DNA of 64,000 nucleotides from Natrialba asiatica DSM 12278 (GCF_000337555.1 NZ_AOIO01000017.1:62001-126000), one strand, 5' to 3'; counted from the stretch's first letter, positions 43,201 through 51,483 are shown. Notes: generated by a model from the letters alone, not told the origin. Made by a program: numbers and translations.

Positions 43201-43348
43201 GCTGGTCCTCTGGACGCGGTACTTCGGCCCGGACGTGTCGTTCGACTTCGATCCGACCGCCGAACCGACCCCCGCAAGCGACGGCGGCGCGCCGGCGGAC
43301 GCTGCCACCGCCGAGGACACCGCCTCGGAAGACGGTGACGACCGATGA
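40280..43348 (+). CDS. MMPL/RND-superfamily membrane transporter
   Basis: 1022 residues. Two similar halves, each one membrane helix, a large extracytosolic loop, then five helices. The first loop is about 310 residues, highly acidic and rich in Glu/Gln/Thr. The second half restarts at ARKIPLIVLVLVLVLSVGGV, with a loop of about 190 residues. Helix 4-like signatures include LIGLSIDYAIHVFMRHREQ and LTIGLGVAYSIHVSARYSLE. The MMPL/RND family exports lipids or hydrophobic compounds by proton motive force. A TrmB regulator is translated from the same mRNA (4-base overlap), which suggests export regulated by a metabolite. Cargo unknown. Confidence 0.9.
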   Translation: MSAPERLAAIVTKHSRVVLVVLLLATAVVGAGATMVDDDSSLDQFETDSDEARALEDIEGNFTSEQQENTTSLQVITRTDEGGDGGENVLTKSSLISSLEFQQDVRANESINETLADDQPITGVENIIAISAIRSEEADALNETSARLERGLNETVAIQRQYEQLNATYDESDPEYETRAAELEAQLNATVENATAPLTDAQTAEYESAVQQARDIESQRYQLEQTTDDPNESSEYQELTEQLEGVYQAGTVGVLEEEYAALEGGADGENDSGDRPSLDEQIDALEELDDDEFSELVAETLSDGEGEDNPAISLMPTSYEPGSTEADARLTSITQSAGGDGMSEMGGVDDAVVDSQLEIRDMANEHEGDYLVFGSGLITDEIDRSMGDSLAIVGPLALLFVVVALLVAYRDLLDIVLGIVGIGAVLVWTFGFMGWAGIAFNQMFVAVPVLLIGLSIDYAIHVFMRHREQRETERSADADDHAGSVRGSMSVALAGVGVALVWVTATTVIGFLSNLVSPIGPIREFGIVSSVGIVAALIVFGALIPAAKVELDAFLEGRGLDRHKRAFGTGGGRFSEVLTLGSTAARKIPLIVLVLVLVLSVGGVYGATQVDTSFQEEDFLAEDPPAWTESLPGGMSPGEYQAKDDLDYVNQEFQRADSQAQLLVEGDVADPALLEQINATREEAASSDVAYELATGEADVQDPLSTMESVAAQNESFNESFTAADTDNDGVPDENVSALYDELFEVDEEAAGQVLHQTDDGEYNMTRLVIGTDGGATTSETTDEMRAIAESLEDGGDGDWTVTATGDPIVSYIVEQDLLDTVLESLLITLVAVFVFLTAAYWLTGNSATLGTVTLLPVAFSVSWILGTMYLLGMPFNVLTGMITSLTIGLGVAYSIHVSARYSLELERQGNVWSALRTTVTGTGGALLGSAATTVGGFGVLAFAILPALQQFGIITALTITYAFLASVVVLPTLLVLWTRYFGPDVSFDFDPTAEPTPASDGGAPADAATAEDTASEDGDDR

Positions 43349-44094
43349 CCGCCGACGAATCCGAGGCGATCGACGCTTTCGAACACCTCGGACTCACCAG
43401 CTACGAGGCCAAGGTCTTCATCGCCCTCCAGCGACTCGGCTCCGGCACCGCCCGCGACGTCGCCCGAACCACCGACGTTCCCCGCTCGCAGGTCTACAGC
43501 GTCGCCGAAAGCCTCGCCGAGCACGGCCTCCTCGACGTCCAACAGGCCAGCCCGATCCGGTATCGGCCGGTCGACATCGAGGACGCCCGCACGATCCTGC
43601 GCGACCGATTCGAACACGAACAGGACCGCGCCTTCGAGTTCGTCGATCAGGTCTCGGAAGCGGTCGCCGACGAGGAAACCCAGGAGGACATCTGGACCGT
43701 CCGCGGCCGCGACCGGATCGACGACCGCACCGTCGACCTGCTCTCGAGCGCCGACGAGCGTCTCGTCTTCGCGACGCGCCTTCCCGAACTCCTCACGGAC
43801 GCGATCGGACACGTCCTCGAAGAGCGGGCGCGCGCCGGCGTCGAGACGATCGCAGTTAGCCGCACCGACACCGTCTGCGACCGCTTCGCTGAACTCGAGG
43901 GCGTCTCCGTCGAGTCCCCGACGAGACCCCGCACGGACGACCACCGGTCCGGGCGGATCGCCATCGTCGACGACGACGGAATCCTGCTCAGCGTCGTCGA
44001 CGACGGCGGCGAAGAGACCGCCATTTGGAGTTCGGAATCGCTGTTTGCCACCGTTCTCATCCAGCTCATCGAGGCGAACCAGCACGTTCGCTGA
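43345..44094 (+). CDS. TrmB-family transcriptional regulator
   Basis: 249 residues. The N-terminal winged helix has GLTSYEAKVFIALQRLGSGT, ARDVARTTDVPRSQVYSVAE and a wing with RYRPVDIEDA. The coiled-coil linker (DRFEHEQDRAFEFVDQVSEA) and a C-terminal sensor-like domain follow. TrmB proteins are archaeal sugar- or metabolite-responsive regulators. The start overlaps the MMPL stop, so it is co-translated and most likely regulates that exporter. A terminator-like hairpin follows the stop. Confidence 0.9.
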   Translation: MTADESEAIDAFEHLGLTSYEAKVFIALQRLGSGTARDVARTTDVPRSQVYSVAESLAEHGLLDVQQASPIRYRPVDIEDARTILRDRFEHEQDRAFEFVDQVSEAVADEETQEDIWTVRGRDRIDDRTVDLLSSADERLVFATRLPELLTDAIGHVLEERARAGVETIAVSRTDTVCDRFAELEGVSVESPTRPRTDDHRSGRIAIVDDDGILLSVVDDGGEETAIWSSESLFATVLIQLIEANQHVR

Positions 44095-44102
44095 CGATGC
44101 CT

Positions 44103-44134
44103 GACGGGATCAGCCCGTCGTGAGGGGCTCTTTT
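44103..44134 (+). terminator. Hairpin plus T-tract after TrmB gene
   Basis: GACGGG (44103-44108) and CCCGTC (44114-44119) form a perfect 6-base stem with loop ATCAG, followed 11 bases later by TTTT. It lies 9 bases after the TrmB stop and ends the MMPL-TrmB transcript. Confidence 0.6.
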
Positions 44135-44271
44135 CCCGCCGCCGTACCGCCGGCTTCTCAGCCGAACGTCGATGCAATGACTACTCGAGCGCGTCTCGCG
44201 GATCGTCGTCGTCGGCACCGACCGCCCGAGTGCGATCGATATGTGAGCGTAAGTCGTCTCGTCCGGCAGTA

Positions 44272-44589
44272 TCAGCGGACGCGCCGAATCGCACGCAGGT
44301 TGTTGCTCACCGCAACGATTCCGATACCGGCGATCGCGGCGGGGACGAGAACTCGCATTCGGTATCCAGCGAGGAATAGGTACCCCCCATAGAACGCCAG
44401 AAACAGCACACCCTTGAACGCCCCGAACCGGACGAGTCCGCCCGGCGTCGGCGGCTCGCCGAGTAGTCTGCGCACGAACGCCGATCCCTCCTCGAGTTCA
44501 GCGTACCGGAGTCCGGCGGCGGTCGTAATGAGATCGCCGAGCCCGTACGAGCACACTGCGAGGAGCCACAGCACGGCGTGGTCGGTCAT
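44272..44589 (-). CDS. Small polytopic membrane protein
   Basis: 105 residues from the ATG at 44589. Three hydrophobic segments: HAVLWLLAVCSYGLGDLITT, FGAFKGVLFLAFYGGYLFLA and VLVPAAIAGIGIVAVSNNL. The C-terminus is basic (RAIRRVR). No motif known. It directly follows Pelota on the same strand, with 37 bases between, and may be in one transcript. Confidence 0.7.
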   Translation of the reverse strand: MTDHAVLWLLAVCSYGLGDLITTAAGLRYAELEEGSAFVRRLLGEPPTPGGLVRFGAFKGVLFLAFYGGYLFLAGYRMRVLVPAAIAGIGIVAVSNNLRAIRRVR

Positions 44590-44626
44590 ACGAGTGAGTC
44601 GGAACCATCGCGGTCCCAAAGCGTCA

Positions 44627-45694
44627 TCATTCGAGCCGGTATCGCAACAGCGCCGCGATGCCGCCGAGGTTCGAGAGCTGCTGTCCCGGCGGGAACTCGC
44701 TCGAGAAGACGGTTACGTCGCCGCCTTTCTGTTCGGTCGTGCGGACGATCTCGTCCACGTCGACGGCCCACTCACCATCCGGGCCGCGCTCCTTGCGGAG
44801 CCGGTCGTCGAGAACCAGGAGTCGCTCGATCGCGCCGAACTCGGCCGCCTGCTCGACTTCTTCGGGACCGTAGGCCGCCTTCGCACCCTGGGCGATGCGC
44901 TCGGTGAGTTCGTCGATGAACTCGGCCTCGCGCTCGATGCGGGTCTCCTGTTGGACGTCCGCGACCGCGCCGCGCTTTAGCACCTCGTGGACGCCCCGGT
45001 CACCGACGCTCGCCGTATCGACCATCGTGATCCGTTCTGCGACTTCGGGCTCGTTGTCCTCGATGTACTTTCGGGCGTCCTGTTTCGTAAAGCCGGGGCC
45101 GGCGAGGATGATCGCGTCCGCGTCCTGGCGTTTGAGCACGTCGCCGAGTTCGGCGAACAGTTCCGAGCGCTCGCGTGCGTACTCGCCTTTGCCGGTCGGG
45201 CCGGTGATCGCCGCCCGTTCTTCGGTGCCGTACTGGGCGACGGTGTGGACGTGGGCCTGGCCCTCCTCGACGGTCGCGATGGCCACGTCGGGATTCTCGG
45301 TGGCTTCCTCGGCCTCTTCGAGGCGGGCCTCCTGATCCGGCTTGAAGCGTTTCTCGATCGAGATTTCTTCGCGTCCCTCGACGTTCAGGGTGTGGTGAAA
45401 ACCGAGTTGGTCCTCGCGCGAGCAGGCGACGATTTCGCCGCCGACGCGCAGCCGGTTTGCGAACTTGTGGAACTCGATGTCCTCGACGGCGATGGCGACC
45501 CACATGGGTTCGCGCTCGCCGCCCGTATCGCGCATCTGATCGTCGTTGCGCTGGATGCGTCGGGTCGTGTCACCCGCGACGCGGTCGCCGGGCTCTAGGA
45601 CGTACTGGAGGTGCCAGAGATCGTCGACGCTCTCGGGGACGACGGTAACCCGCTCGCGCCCGCCATCGAGCGGTTCCCGGTCTTTGATCTGCAT
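44627..45694 (-). CDS. pelA: mRNA surveillance protein Pelota
   Basis: 355 residues. Three domains like eRF1: an N-terminal Sm-like fold (to about 130) with [34 protein letters not shown]; a central domain with [20 protein letters not shown] and [20 protein letters not shown]; and a C-terminal domain with [20 protein letters not shown] ending [15 protein letters not shown]. There is no GGQ motif, so it does not release peptides. With an aEF1A/ABCE1 partner, Pelota splits stalled ribosomes. An RqcH homologue is encoded about 1.8 kb further on the same strand. Confidence 0.95.
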   Translation of the reverse strand: MQIKDREPLDGGRERVTVVPESVDDLWHLQYVLEPGDRVAGDTTRRIQRNDDQMRDTGGEREPMWVAIAVEDIEFHKFANRLRVGGEIVACSREDQLGFHHTLNVEGREEISIEKRFKPDQEARLEEAEEATENPDVAIATVEEGQAHVHTVAQYGTEERAAITGPTGKGEYARERSELFAELGDVLKRQDADAIILAGPGFTKQDARKYIEDNEPEVAERITMVDTASVGDRGVHEVLKRGAVADVQQETRIEREAEFIDELTERIAQGAKAAYGPEEVEQAAEFGAIERLLVLDDRLRKERGPDGEWAVDVDEIVRTTEQKGGDVTVFSSEFPPGQQLSNLGGIAALLRYRLE

Positions 45695-45839
45695 ACCCGT
45701 CAGTCCGGGCGGACCGGTAAAAGGTGCTGTTATTCACAAACTGCGGCCGGGCGGGTGGTTCAGGCGGGCTGCTGGCAGTCCGTTCCGGCGCACCCGCGAC
45801 TGTCTTCGGGTGCCCGGGAAATCGGTACAGCAGACCGTC

Positions 45840-46796
45840 TCAGGCGTGAGCCAGGTAATTCTCCGAGCACCAGACCCACTCGTTGTACGCCGGGACGTGC
45901 AGTCCCCACCAGGTGATGCCGTCGCAGTCCTCGGGACCGTTCATGACTTCACCCTGGGTTCCCTCCGGCAGCGTCAACACGACGTCGTCGTTGAGACACG
46001 GCTGCTCGCGACCGTTGAGAGCCGTCGTCGTGACGACCTGATCGCCGTCCTGGAACTTGTCGCCGCCACCGCCACCGCCGCCGTCACGAACCAGACTCGC
46101 AAAGTGATCCATATCCCAGTCCGGATACGGGCAGGTCCGGCCGCCGTGATAGAAACTGCTACAGTCGCCGTCCGGCACGTGCGTATGCCCGATGATCCCC
46201 CCCGGCTCGTTCTGGATACAGGTATTGCTCGTGTAGAACTCGAGCGGAATGTCGTGCATGTCGGCGATACAGCGGACGAGTTCAGCTGAAGACTCGTAGC
46301 AGGCGTCGGTGATGCCGTTGTCGTTGAACCACTCGTGTTCGATGCCGATCGAGCGGTGGTTGGCGATGTACCTGGCGTGCCACGCCGCCCGGTCGTGGTG
46401 TACCAGTTGGTCGACGTGGCCCGCCGACGGCCCCTCGGTCCAGTCGTAGTTCTTCACGAGGTAGTGCGAACTCACGCCCGAACTCGAACTCGTCAGCGTG
46501 CTGAGCGCACCCTGATACGCACCCGCCGTGACGTGGATGACGATCCAGTTGATCCCGTAGTTTCGCGCGCTGTGATTCGCCGCTTCGACCCAGCGATCCG
46601 CCGCGCTACACTCGGTGTGTGAGGCCGCGACGCGCTCACCTTGCGCGGCGAGCACCGTTCCCGAGCCGGCGGCGACACCCGTCGCCCGGAGAAACGACCG
46701 CCGGTTCCAGTCGCTCCCATCGCGTTCCGTGTCGACGGACTCGTCGGCTGAACTCGAATCTCGCTCCGAACCGTGGCTTGTGCACTCAAGACACAT
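45840..46796 (-). CDS. Secreted N-acetylmuramoyl-L-alanine amidase-like (PGRP/Amidase_2) protein
   Basis: 318 residues. The first 45 residues hold a twin-arginine signal (WNRRSFLRATGVAAGS) ending near VAASHT. Residues 65-220 form a zinc Amidase_2 domain: NWIVIHVTAGAYQGAL with the first histidine, SSHYLVKNYDW, VDQLVHHDRAAWHARYIANH, SIGIEHEWFND and IIGHTHVPDGDCSSFYHGGR. A Gly-rich linker leads to a C-terminal SH3-like cell-wall-binding module ending VPAYNEWVWCSENYL. Haloarchaea have no peptidoglycan, so this may attack bacterial walls, be used in predation or defence, or act on another amide. Its promoter faces the DUF2178-like gene. Confidence 0.88.
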   Translation of the reverse strand: MCLECTSHGSERDSSSADESVDTERDGSDWNRRSFLRATGVAAGSGTVLAAQGERVAASHTECSAADRWVEAANHSARNYGINWIVIHVTAGAYQGALSTLTSSSSGVSSHYLVKNYDWTEGPSAGHVDQLVHHDRAAWHARYIANHRSIGIEHEWFNDNGITDACYESSAELVRCIADMHDIPLEFYTSNTCIQNEPGGIIGHTHVPDGDCSSFYHGGRTCPYPDWDMDHFASLVRDGGGGGGGDKFQDGDQVVTTTALNGREQPCLNDDVVLTLPEGTQGEVMNGPEDCDGITWWGLHVPAYNEWVWCSENYLAHA

Positions 46797-46904
46797 GAGG
46801 AGACAGTACGTTGTGAGCTACAATAATAGTTATTGGGAATTACTCGTAGAGAGAACATCGAACGTGATATTCCGAGGTAGCCGCAATCGGCGGGGGCAAA
46901 TAGA

Positions 46905-46952
46905 TTTAAGTAGGTGTGTAAAGCATGTTTTACTGTAAAGGTCGCTTTACAG
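46905..46952 (+). promoter_or_regulatory. TATA box with operator-like palindrome at transcript start
   Basis: TTTAAG at 46905-46910 is the TATA-like box. About 24 bases on, CTGTAAAG (46933-46940) and CTTTACAG (46945-46952) form a perfect 8-base dyad with a 4-base spacer, covering the predicted start site. The gene start is at 46973. This is a classic repressor position. Confidence 0.55.
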
Positions 46953-46972
46953 ACCTCGGGTGCCATCGATCC

Positions 46973-47389
46973 ATGACAGAAACGACGCTCCCGTTGATTC
47001 GGAACGACAGCCCAGCGACGTACAAACGACTGATGGGAATCTGCGGTGTCGCCGGCGGTCTCGCGCTCGGTATCGGGACGGCGTTGAACCGTCCCGTCAT
47101 CGCAGTTGTGCTCTACGCCGTCGGGCTGACCGCAGCGGTGGTGATTCCGTACGGGACGGCGGGGCCACTGTTCGACGAGCGCGATGACGCGATCCACCGA
47201 CGGGCCAGCGGAACCACGCTGGCGCTGTTCGGATGGCTATCGGCGCTCGTGTACCCGTCGCTGGTCGTCCTCTCGGGGACGAAACTCTTCTCGTGGGGGC
47301 CGGCCAGCGCAGCGGTTGCGTGGACGACCGTCGTCGTCTACGGAACCTACGCCGTCGCACTTGGGTACTTCCGCCATACCGCCGGGTAA
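46973..47389 (+). CDS. DUF2178-like membrane protein
   Basis: 138 residues from the ATG at 46973. Four hydrophobic helices, with a conserved-looking GPLFDERDDAIHRRASGTTL between the second and third, as in DUF2178 proteins, which often sit next to a small HTH repressor. No such regulator is beside it here, but a perfect inverted repeat overlaps its predicted transcript start (46933-46952). Function unknown. Confidence 0.75.
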   Translation: MTETTLPLIRNDSPATYKRLMGICGVAGGLALGIGTALNRPVIAVVLYAVGLTAAVVIPYGTAGPLFDERDDAIHRRASGTTLALFGWLSALVYPSLVVLSGTKLFSWGPASAAVAWTTVVVYGTYAVALGYFRHTAG

Positions 47390-47479
47390 CACCGACGAAA
47401 GCGGCGTCGCGAGAAAAGCGGTGACGGCGTGAACGCGGCGTCGATTCTGCGCTTCGGATCAGCGACGGGGCCGATCGCC

Positions 47480-49642
47480 TCAGTCTTCGGAAACCCGACT
47501 GCCGCCCGGCGGCATGAAGTGTTGAATGCGGTCCGGACTCGCGATTTTCCGAACGAACGTCTCGTCTTCGAATCGCTCGCGGAAGCGCCGGTAGAGTCGC
47601 TTCGCCGCGTCGGCCTGGGCGTACCGGCCGGGTTCGAGTTCGATCGTCGTCTCCGCTGACTCTTCGATGGCCGCCGGCGGACCGCCGATGACGCGGGTGT
47701 ACGGCTCACACTGGATGCCGACGGCGGCACCGACCGGGGTGTCGCGGTAGTAGGTTCGGTCGCCGCGGACGGCGAAGCCACCCTTTTCCAGATATTCCCC
47801 GCTTTCGGGGGTCTTCGTCACCTGGTCGGAGTCGACGGCGTAGACGTCGCCCGCGTAGCGGCCGTCCTTCCAGACCGAGGAGTACGAGACCGCGAACTGG
47901 GCGGCTTCCTCGATGCTCGACTCGGGGAGTTCGATATCCGACGAGGAGGCCTCGCTGGGATCGGTCGCCTTCAGTACCGTGACGGGGCCGCCGTGGGCCT
48001 GCGTGTGCAGGACTTTGTCGCCCGGCTCCAGGTACTTCTTTACCAGTTCCTCGTTCTGGTCGGCGTCGCGGCCGCCGATCACGAGGTAGCCGTCGCTGGT
48101 GTGGAACCAGCGGAACCGGTCGAACCAGGGTTCGTTCTCGCGGATCGGGATCGACGGGTCCGCGAGCCAGTCGTGGTCTTCACCCTCATCTTCGGCAGCC
48201 TCGTCGTCCGCCACCTCGCCGTCGGCGGCCTCCCACTCGTCGCGGCGGCGCTTTGCCTCTTCGAGGTCCTCGCGGGTGTCCTCGATTGCGGCCAGTGCAC
48301 CCTCTTTCTTTTCCGCGACGCGCTTTGCCTCGGTGTAGAGGCGATCCGCGTTCTGCTCGACGCCGTCGTGCGCCTCGAGTTCGATGTACTCCCCGTCGAC
48401 GTCGACCGTGACGAGTCCCTCGCTGCCGTCGACGTCGACGACAGCCTCGGCGGCGTCGATGCCCTGCTCGGCACCCTCCGCGAAGCGCTCCTCGATTTCG
48501 TCCCAGGGGCGGTCCTGTTCGCGGGCCTCCTGAATCGTCGAGAGGATCTCGTCGACGAGGCCGTACTCGGCGTACAGCGACTCAGCGTTCTCGCGGAGAT
48601 TTTGGGCGTCCTGCTCGAAGCCCTCGATCGCGCCCTGTTGCTGTTCGATGATTCGCTCGTGTTTGGCGATCTCCTCCTCGAAATCGGGGCGCTGATCCGT
48701 CGGGTCCGGCTCCTCCTCGTCCTCGAGTTCGAGTCGGAAGAAGTAGTCGTCGAGTGCCTCGAGGAAGGTATCGTAGGGTTCGCCGTCGAGGTCGTCCTGT
48801 TCGTGCTCCTCGAGCGGGAAGGGAGTGACGTCGACGACGCGGGCGGCGCTCCCGTCGTCCCCGTCGCCGTCCTCGGTCCGGTCCTCGTCGCCGGTGTCGA
48901 GATACAACCGCGAATCGAAATTCCCGTTTCGGGTATCGAGCGCGAGTCGTTCGATCGCCTCGTAGAGCCCGTCGTAGGTCTCCTCGTCGGCGTCGGCGAT
49001 GTCCATCGCCTTCTCGACGCCCGCGCGGGTGCAGAGTTCTTCCGCGTAGAGGCCGCCGAAGTTGAGCTGCGTCGCGAGCGTGCGGACCACGTCGGTATCC
49101 GAATCCTCCATCTCGTGGCCGAAGGCCTCGCGCGAAATCGTCAGCGGATTCGTCCGCGTGTCGGGGAACTCGTAGCGCGAGCCAGGGACGACGGTTCGAG
49201 ACTTTAGACGAACCGTCTCGAGACAGTCGATCACCTTGTACTCGCCGTCCGTCACCGCGACGTTGCCCTGGCCGAACAGCTCGACGATGATCCGGGTCGT
49301 CCCGTCGTCGCGCTCGAAGACGAACTCGAGGATGCGGTCGAACTCGTACTGGGAGACGCCGGCGAAGTCCGCACCGGACAGCCGATTGCGCAGCATCATC
49401 GCGAACTGCGGCGGCCGACCGGGGGCGTCTGGCACCCGCTCGGGGGCGACCGTGTGGGCGCGTTTCACCTCGCCGACCTCGAGAAGCAACTCGATGCGAC
49501 CGCGGTCGAAGTCGCGCAGCTTGAGGCGGACGAGATCGTCCCCGTAGAGATAGGCCTTGTCGAGCTTCGCGCCCTCGTAGGCTCCGAACTCGCGGACGAG
49601 GGCGGCGAGGTCGACGCTCGTAAGCTCCCGCTTTGGATCCAT
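47480..49642 (-). CDS. rqcH: NFACT/RqcH family ribosome-associated protein
   Basis: 720 residues, the length of archaeal RqcH/Rqc2. The NFACT-N domain (about 1-200) has SVDLAALVREFGAYEGAKLD and YEFDRILEFVFERDDG, with the catalytically important Asp-Arg pair. Long coiled-coil segments lie at about 325-400 and 445-480, and the C-terminal NFACT-R domain shows WFHTSDGYLVIGGRDADQNE. RqcH binds the split large subunit and tRNA to extend stalled peptides. It lies on the same strand as Pelota, the protein that splits stalled ribosomes, which points to one ribosome rescue pathway. It is divergent from the 49912 gene. Confidence 0.92.
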   Translation of the reverse strand: MDPKRELTSVDLAALVREFGAYEGAKLDKAYLYGDDLVRLKLRDFDRGRIELLLEVGEVKRAHTVAPERVPDAPGRPPQFAMMLRNRLSGADFAGVSQYEFDRILEFVFERDDGTTRIIVELFGQGNVAVTDGEYKVIDCLETVRLKSRTVVPGSRYEFPDTRTNPLTISREAFGHEMEDSDTDVVRTLATQLNFGGLYAEELCTRAGVEKAMDIADADEETYDGLYEAIERLALDTRNGNFDSRLYLDTGDEDRTEDGDGDDGSAARVVDVTPFPLEEHEQDDLDGEPYDTFLEALDDYFFRLELEDEEEPDPTDQRPDFEEEIAKHERIIEQQQGAIEGFEQDAQNLRENAESLYAEYGLVDEILSTIQEAREQDRPWDEIEERFAEGAEQGIDAAEAVVDVDGSEGLVTVDVDGEYIELEAHDGVEQNADRLYTEAKRVAEKKEGALAAIEDTREDLEEAKRRRDEWEAADGEVADDEAAEDEGEDHDWLADPSIPIRENEPWFDRFRWFHTSDGYLVIGGRDADQNEELVKKYLEPGDKVLHTQAHGGPVTVLKATDPSEASSSDIELPESSIEEAAQFAVSYSSVWKDGRYAGDVYAVDSDQVTKTPESGEYLEKGGFAVRGDRTYYRDTPVGAAVGIQCEPYTRVIGGPPAAIEESAETTIELEPGRYAQADAAKRLYRRFRERFEDETFVRKIASPDRIQHFMPPGGSRVSED

Positions 49643-49765
49643 ACAACAGAGTGCCCGGCGCGGTCAAAAAGGCGTGTCGCTCCGTTCGCGGGGCCGGTTG
49701 GCATCCCCGTCGAGAACCTGGGGCAGTCGGAAAGGCTAATCCCGCCCGACCCACTGGTACCTGAT

Positions 49766-49915
49766 ATGAACGCCGCGCTCGACCCCCTCACCGGCGTCGA
49801 ACCGCCGTCCGTCGGAAACCGGAGGCGTACCGCTACCTGCGGCACACGCAGGGCAACTCCCGTCGCGCCCGTCGCGTCCGTCCCACCCGAAACCGGAGGC
49901 AGCCCGCAGCTATGA
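49766..49915 (+). CDS. Possible 49-codon ORF overlapping next gene
   Basis: ATG at 49766, ending in TGA at 49913-49915, overlapping the next ATG (ATGA). A GCTAAT box lies 26-31 bases upstream, so it could be the first ORF of the mRNA. Its first 17 residues (MNAALDPLTGVEPPSVG) look coding, but the remainder is arginine-rich and does not. In the +2 frame, shared with the downstream gene, a coding-like KPEAYRYLRHTQGNS appears, so a frameshift may have split a longer N-terminus. Low confidence. Confidence 0.3.
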   Translation: MNAALDPLTGVEPPSVGNRRRTATCGTRRATPVAPVASVPPETGGSPQL

Positions 49916-50571
49916 GCGCGCCGGAAGACCAGCGCACCTGGCAGGCCATCCTCGAACTCCCGCCGGTTCTCGACCGGCTCGAGGACGCCGGCGGCATCCC
50001 CGTCGTCGAACTCGTCGACGAACTCGCCGAGCGCAACGACCTCGTCGTCGAGGCCGACGGCGTCGTCTACCACGACCGGGGCATCCGCGTTCCCGGGTAC
50101 GACGCGACCTTCGTCCACGAACCAACCGGCTCGCGGGGTCGCCCTGCCTTCAGCGTCGAGGTGAACTCCGTCGGGCCGCGAAACACCTGGGCCGTCTTCG
50201 ACAAGACGCTCTCCTGGGACGTGTACCTCCTTCAGACACCCGAGGTCGCCGCTCTCGCCTGGCTCAGCGACGAGGAGTACCGGGTCGAGGATGCGGAGCA
50301 TTTCGAGACGAAACAAGACGCCGTGGCCGCCGGCCGGTTCTCGTTCGGCATCTTCCTGCACAGCGGCGAGGACTGGCAGGAGCAGGTCGAGTACATTCGC
50401 CAGACGGACGCGCCGGCGTTCCTCCAGCGCGAAGACGGCTCGACGATGCACCCCTCGACCCAATCCGAGTTCTACCAGCTCGTCGACTCGACGCCCACCG
50501 AGTTCAGAACGAGCGGCGGAAACGCGCAGTCGTATCTGGGGCTGCTTGAACTCGAGATTACGATCGACTGA
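49912..50571 (+). CDS. Unrecognised conserved-looking protein
   Basis: 219 residues, soluble and acidic, mixed alpha-beta: WQAILELPPVLDRLEDAGGI, FVHEPTGSRGRPAFSVEVNS, NTWAVFDKTLSWDVYLLQTP, EAHF-like VEDAEHFETKQDAVAAGRFS and a C-terminal LGLLELEITID. A GGAGG ribosome site at 49895-49899 lies 12 bases before the ATG. I recognise no domain. Upstream is the RqcH gene, transcribed away from it. Confidence 0.7.
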   Translation: MSAPEDQRTWQAILELPPVLDRLEDAGGIPVVELVDELAERNDLVVEADGVVYHDRGIRVPGYDATFVHEPTGSRGRPAFSVEVNSVGPRNTWAVFDKTLSWDVYLLQTPEVAALAWLSDEEYRVEDAEHFETKQDAVAAGRFSFGIFLHSGEDWQEQVEYIRQTDAPAFLQREDGSTMHPSTQSEFYQLVDSTPTEFRTSGGNAQSYLGLLELEITID

Positions 50572-50580
50572 TATTGGGAC

Positions 50581-50616
50581 TGACACCGACACCGACACCG
50601 ACACTGACACTAACAC
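50581..50616. repeat. Hexanucleotide tandem repeat, YRACAC x 6
   Basis: TGACAC, three CGACAC, TGACAC and TAACAC in tandem, between the 49912 gene and the thiaminase stop. Likely a length-variable microsatellite. Confidence 0.7.
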
Positions 50617-50670
50617 TGACGCCGGCTATCGGATCGCTCGTTCGGATCACCAGACCACGCTACCGCCGTC

Positions 50671-51330
50671 TCACAGCTCCCATCCCTCCTGCGTGTAGGC
50701 CATCTCCCAGAACCGGTACTCCAACTTCGCGCTCGTCAGGAACGCCTCGCGAATCGCCTCGTGCTCACCTGGGTAGCGCTCGCCGCAGCGGTCGACGAAC
50801 TCGCGACACCAGGCCGTCGCCTCGCGGAACTCCTCGCCCGTGTACATGTCGATGAATGGGGTATAGCGGTGCTCTTCTGTGGCGAGTTCGGCCATGTGCT
50901 CGGCCACGTCGAGGTAGCCCTGCATGCACGGATAGAGCGCGCCCGCGATTTCGGCGATGGTCCCCTCGTGGGCCGTCCGAAGGAGAAAGTTCGTGTAGGC
51001 GACGCAGGTCGGGGCCTTCTCGACCGACTCGAGTTCGGTGCCCGAAATCCCGTAGTCCGCGGCGAACTCGCGGTGGAGGTCGAGTTCGTGCTCCAGCACG
51101 TCGTGAGCGACGCCGAGGAGGTGGGTCATCGTCGCCTCGTCGCGCGCTTTCGTCCCGGCGATCGAGAACAGGCGCGCGTAATCGAGCAGGTACCGGTAGT
51201 CCTGTTTCACCCAGTGGCGAAACGCGTCCTCCTCGAGCGTGCCGGCGGCGAGTTCGGTGACGAACGGGTGGGCCTTCTGTGCGGACCAGACGTCCGCGCC
51301 GGCGTCGAGGAGATGGTCGCTGAATGCCAT
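50671..51330 (-). CDS. tenA: TenA-family thiaminase II / thiamine salvage hydrolase
   Basis: 219 residues from the ATG at 51330; a far longer open frame upstream is a shadow of the ZIP gene. TenA hydrolyses aminopyrimidines for thiamine salvage. Typical segments: HPFVTELAAGTLEEDAFRHW, KQDYRYLLDYARLFSIAG with Asp44, ALYPCMQGYLDVAEHM with the catalytic Cys135, and TSAKLEYRFWEMAYTQEGWE with Glu204. Divergent from the ZIP transporter, with 153 bases between. Confidence 0.93.
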   Translation of the reverse strand: MAFSDHLLDAGADVWSAQKAHPFVTELAAGTLEEDAFRHWVKQDYRYLLDYARLFSIAGTKARDEATMTHLLGVAHDVLEHELDLHREFAADYGISGTELESVEKAPTCVAYTNFLLRTAHEGTIAEIAGALYPCMQGYLDVAEHMAELATEEHRYTPFIDMYTGEEFREATAWCREFVDRCGERYPGEHEAIREAFLTSAKLEYRFWEMAYTQEGWEL

Positions 51331-51483
51331 GGACGAGTTCGGTGGTTGCGCGGTATTATATGTTGGTGGTACAATCCGGTTATCCACCGCGGAGCGTTCG
51401 CGTGCTATCGACCCTGTCCGCGACCGAAGTCGGACGGTACGCGACCCGGACACGTATTTTTGTCTCGGCGGCGAACGAACGGT

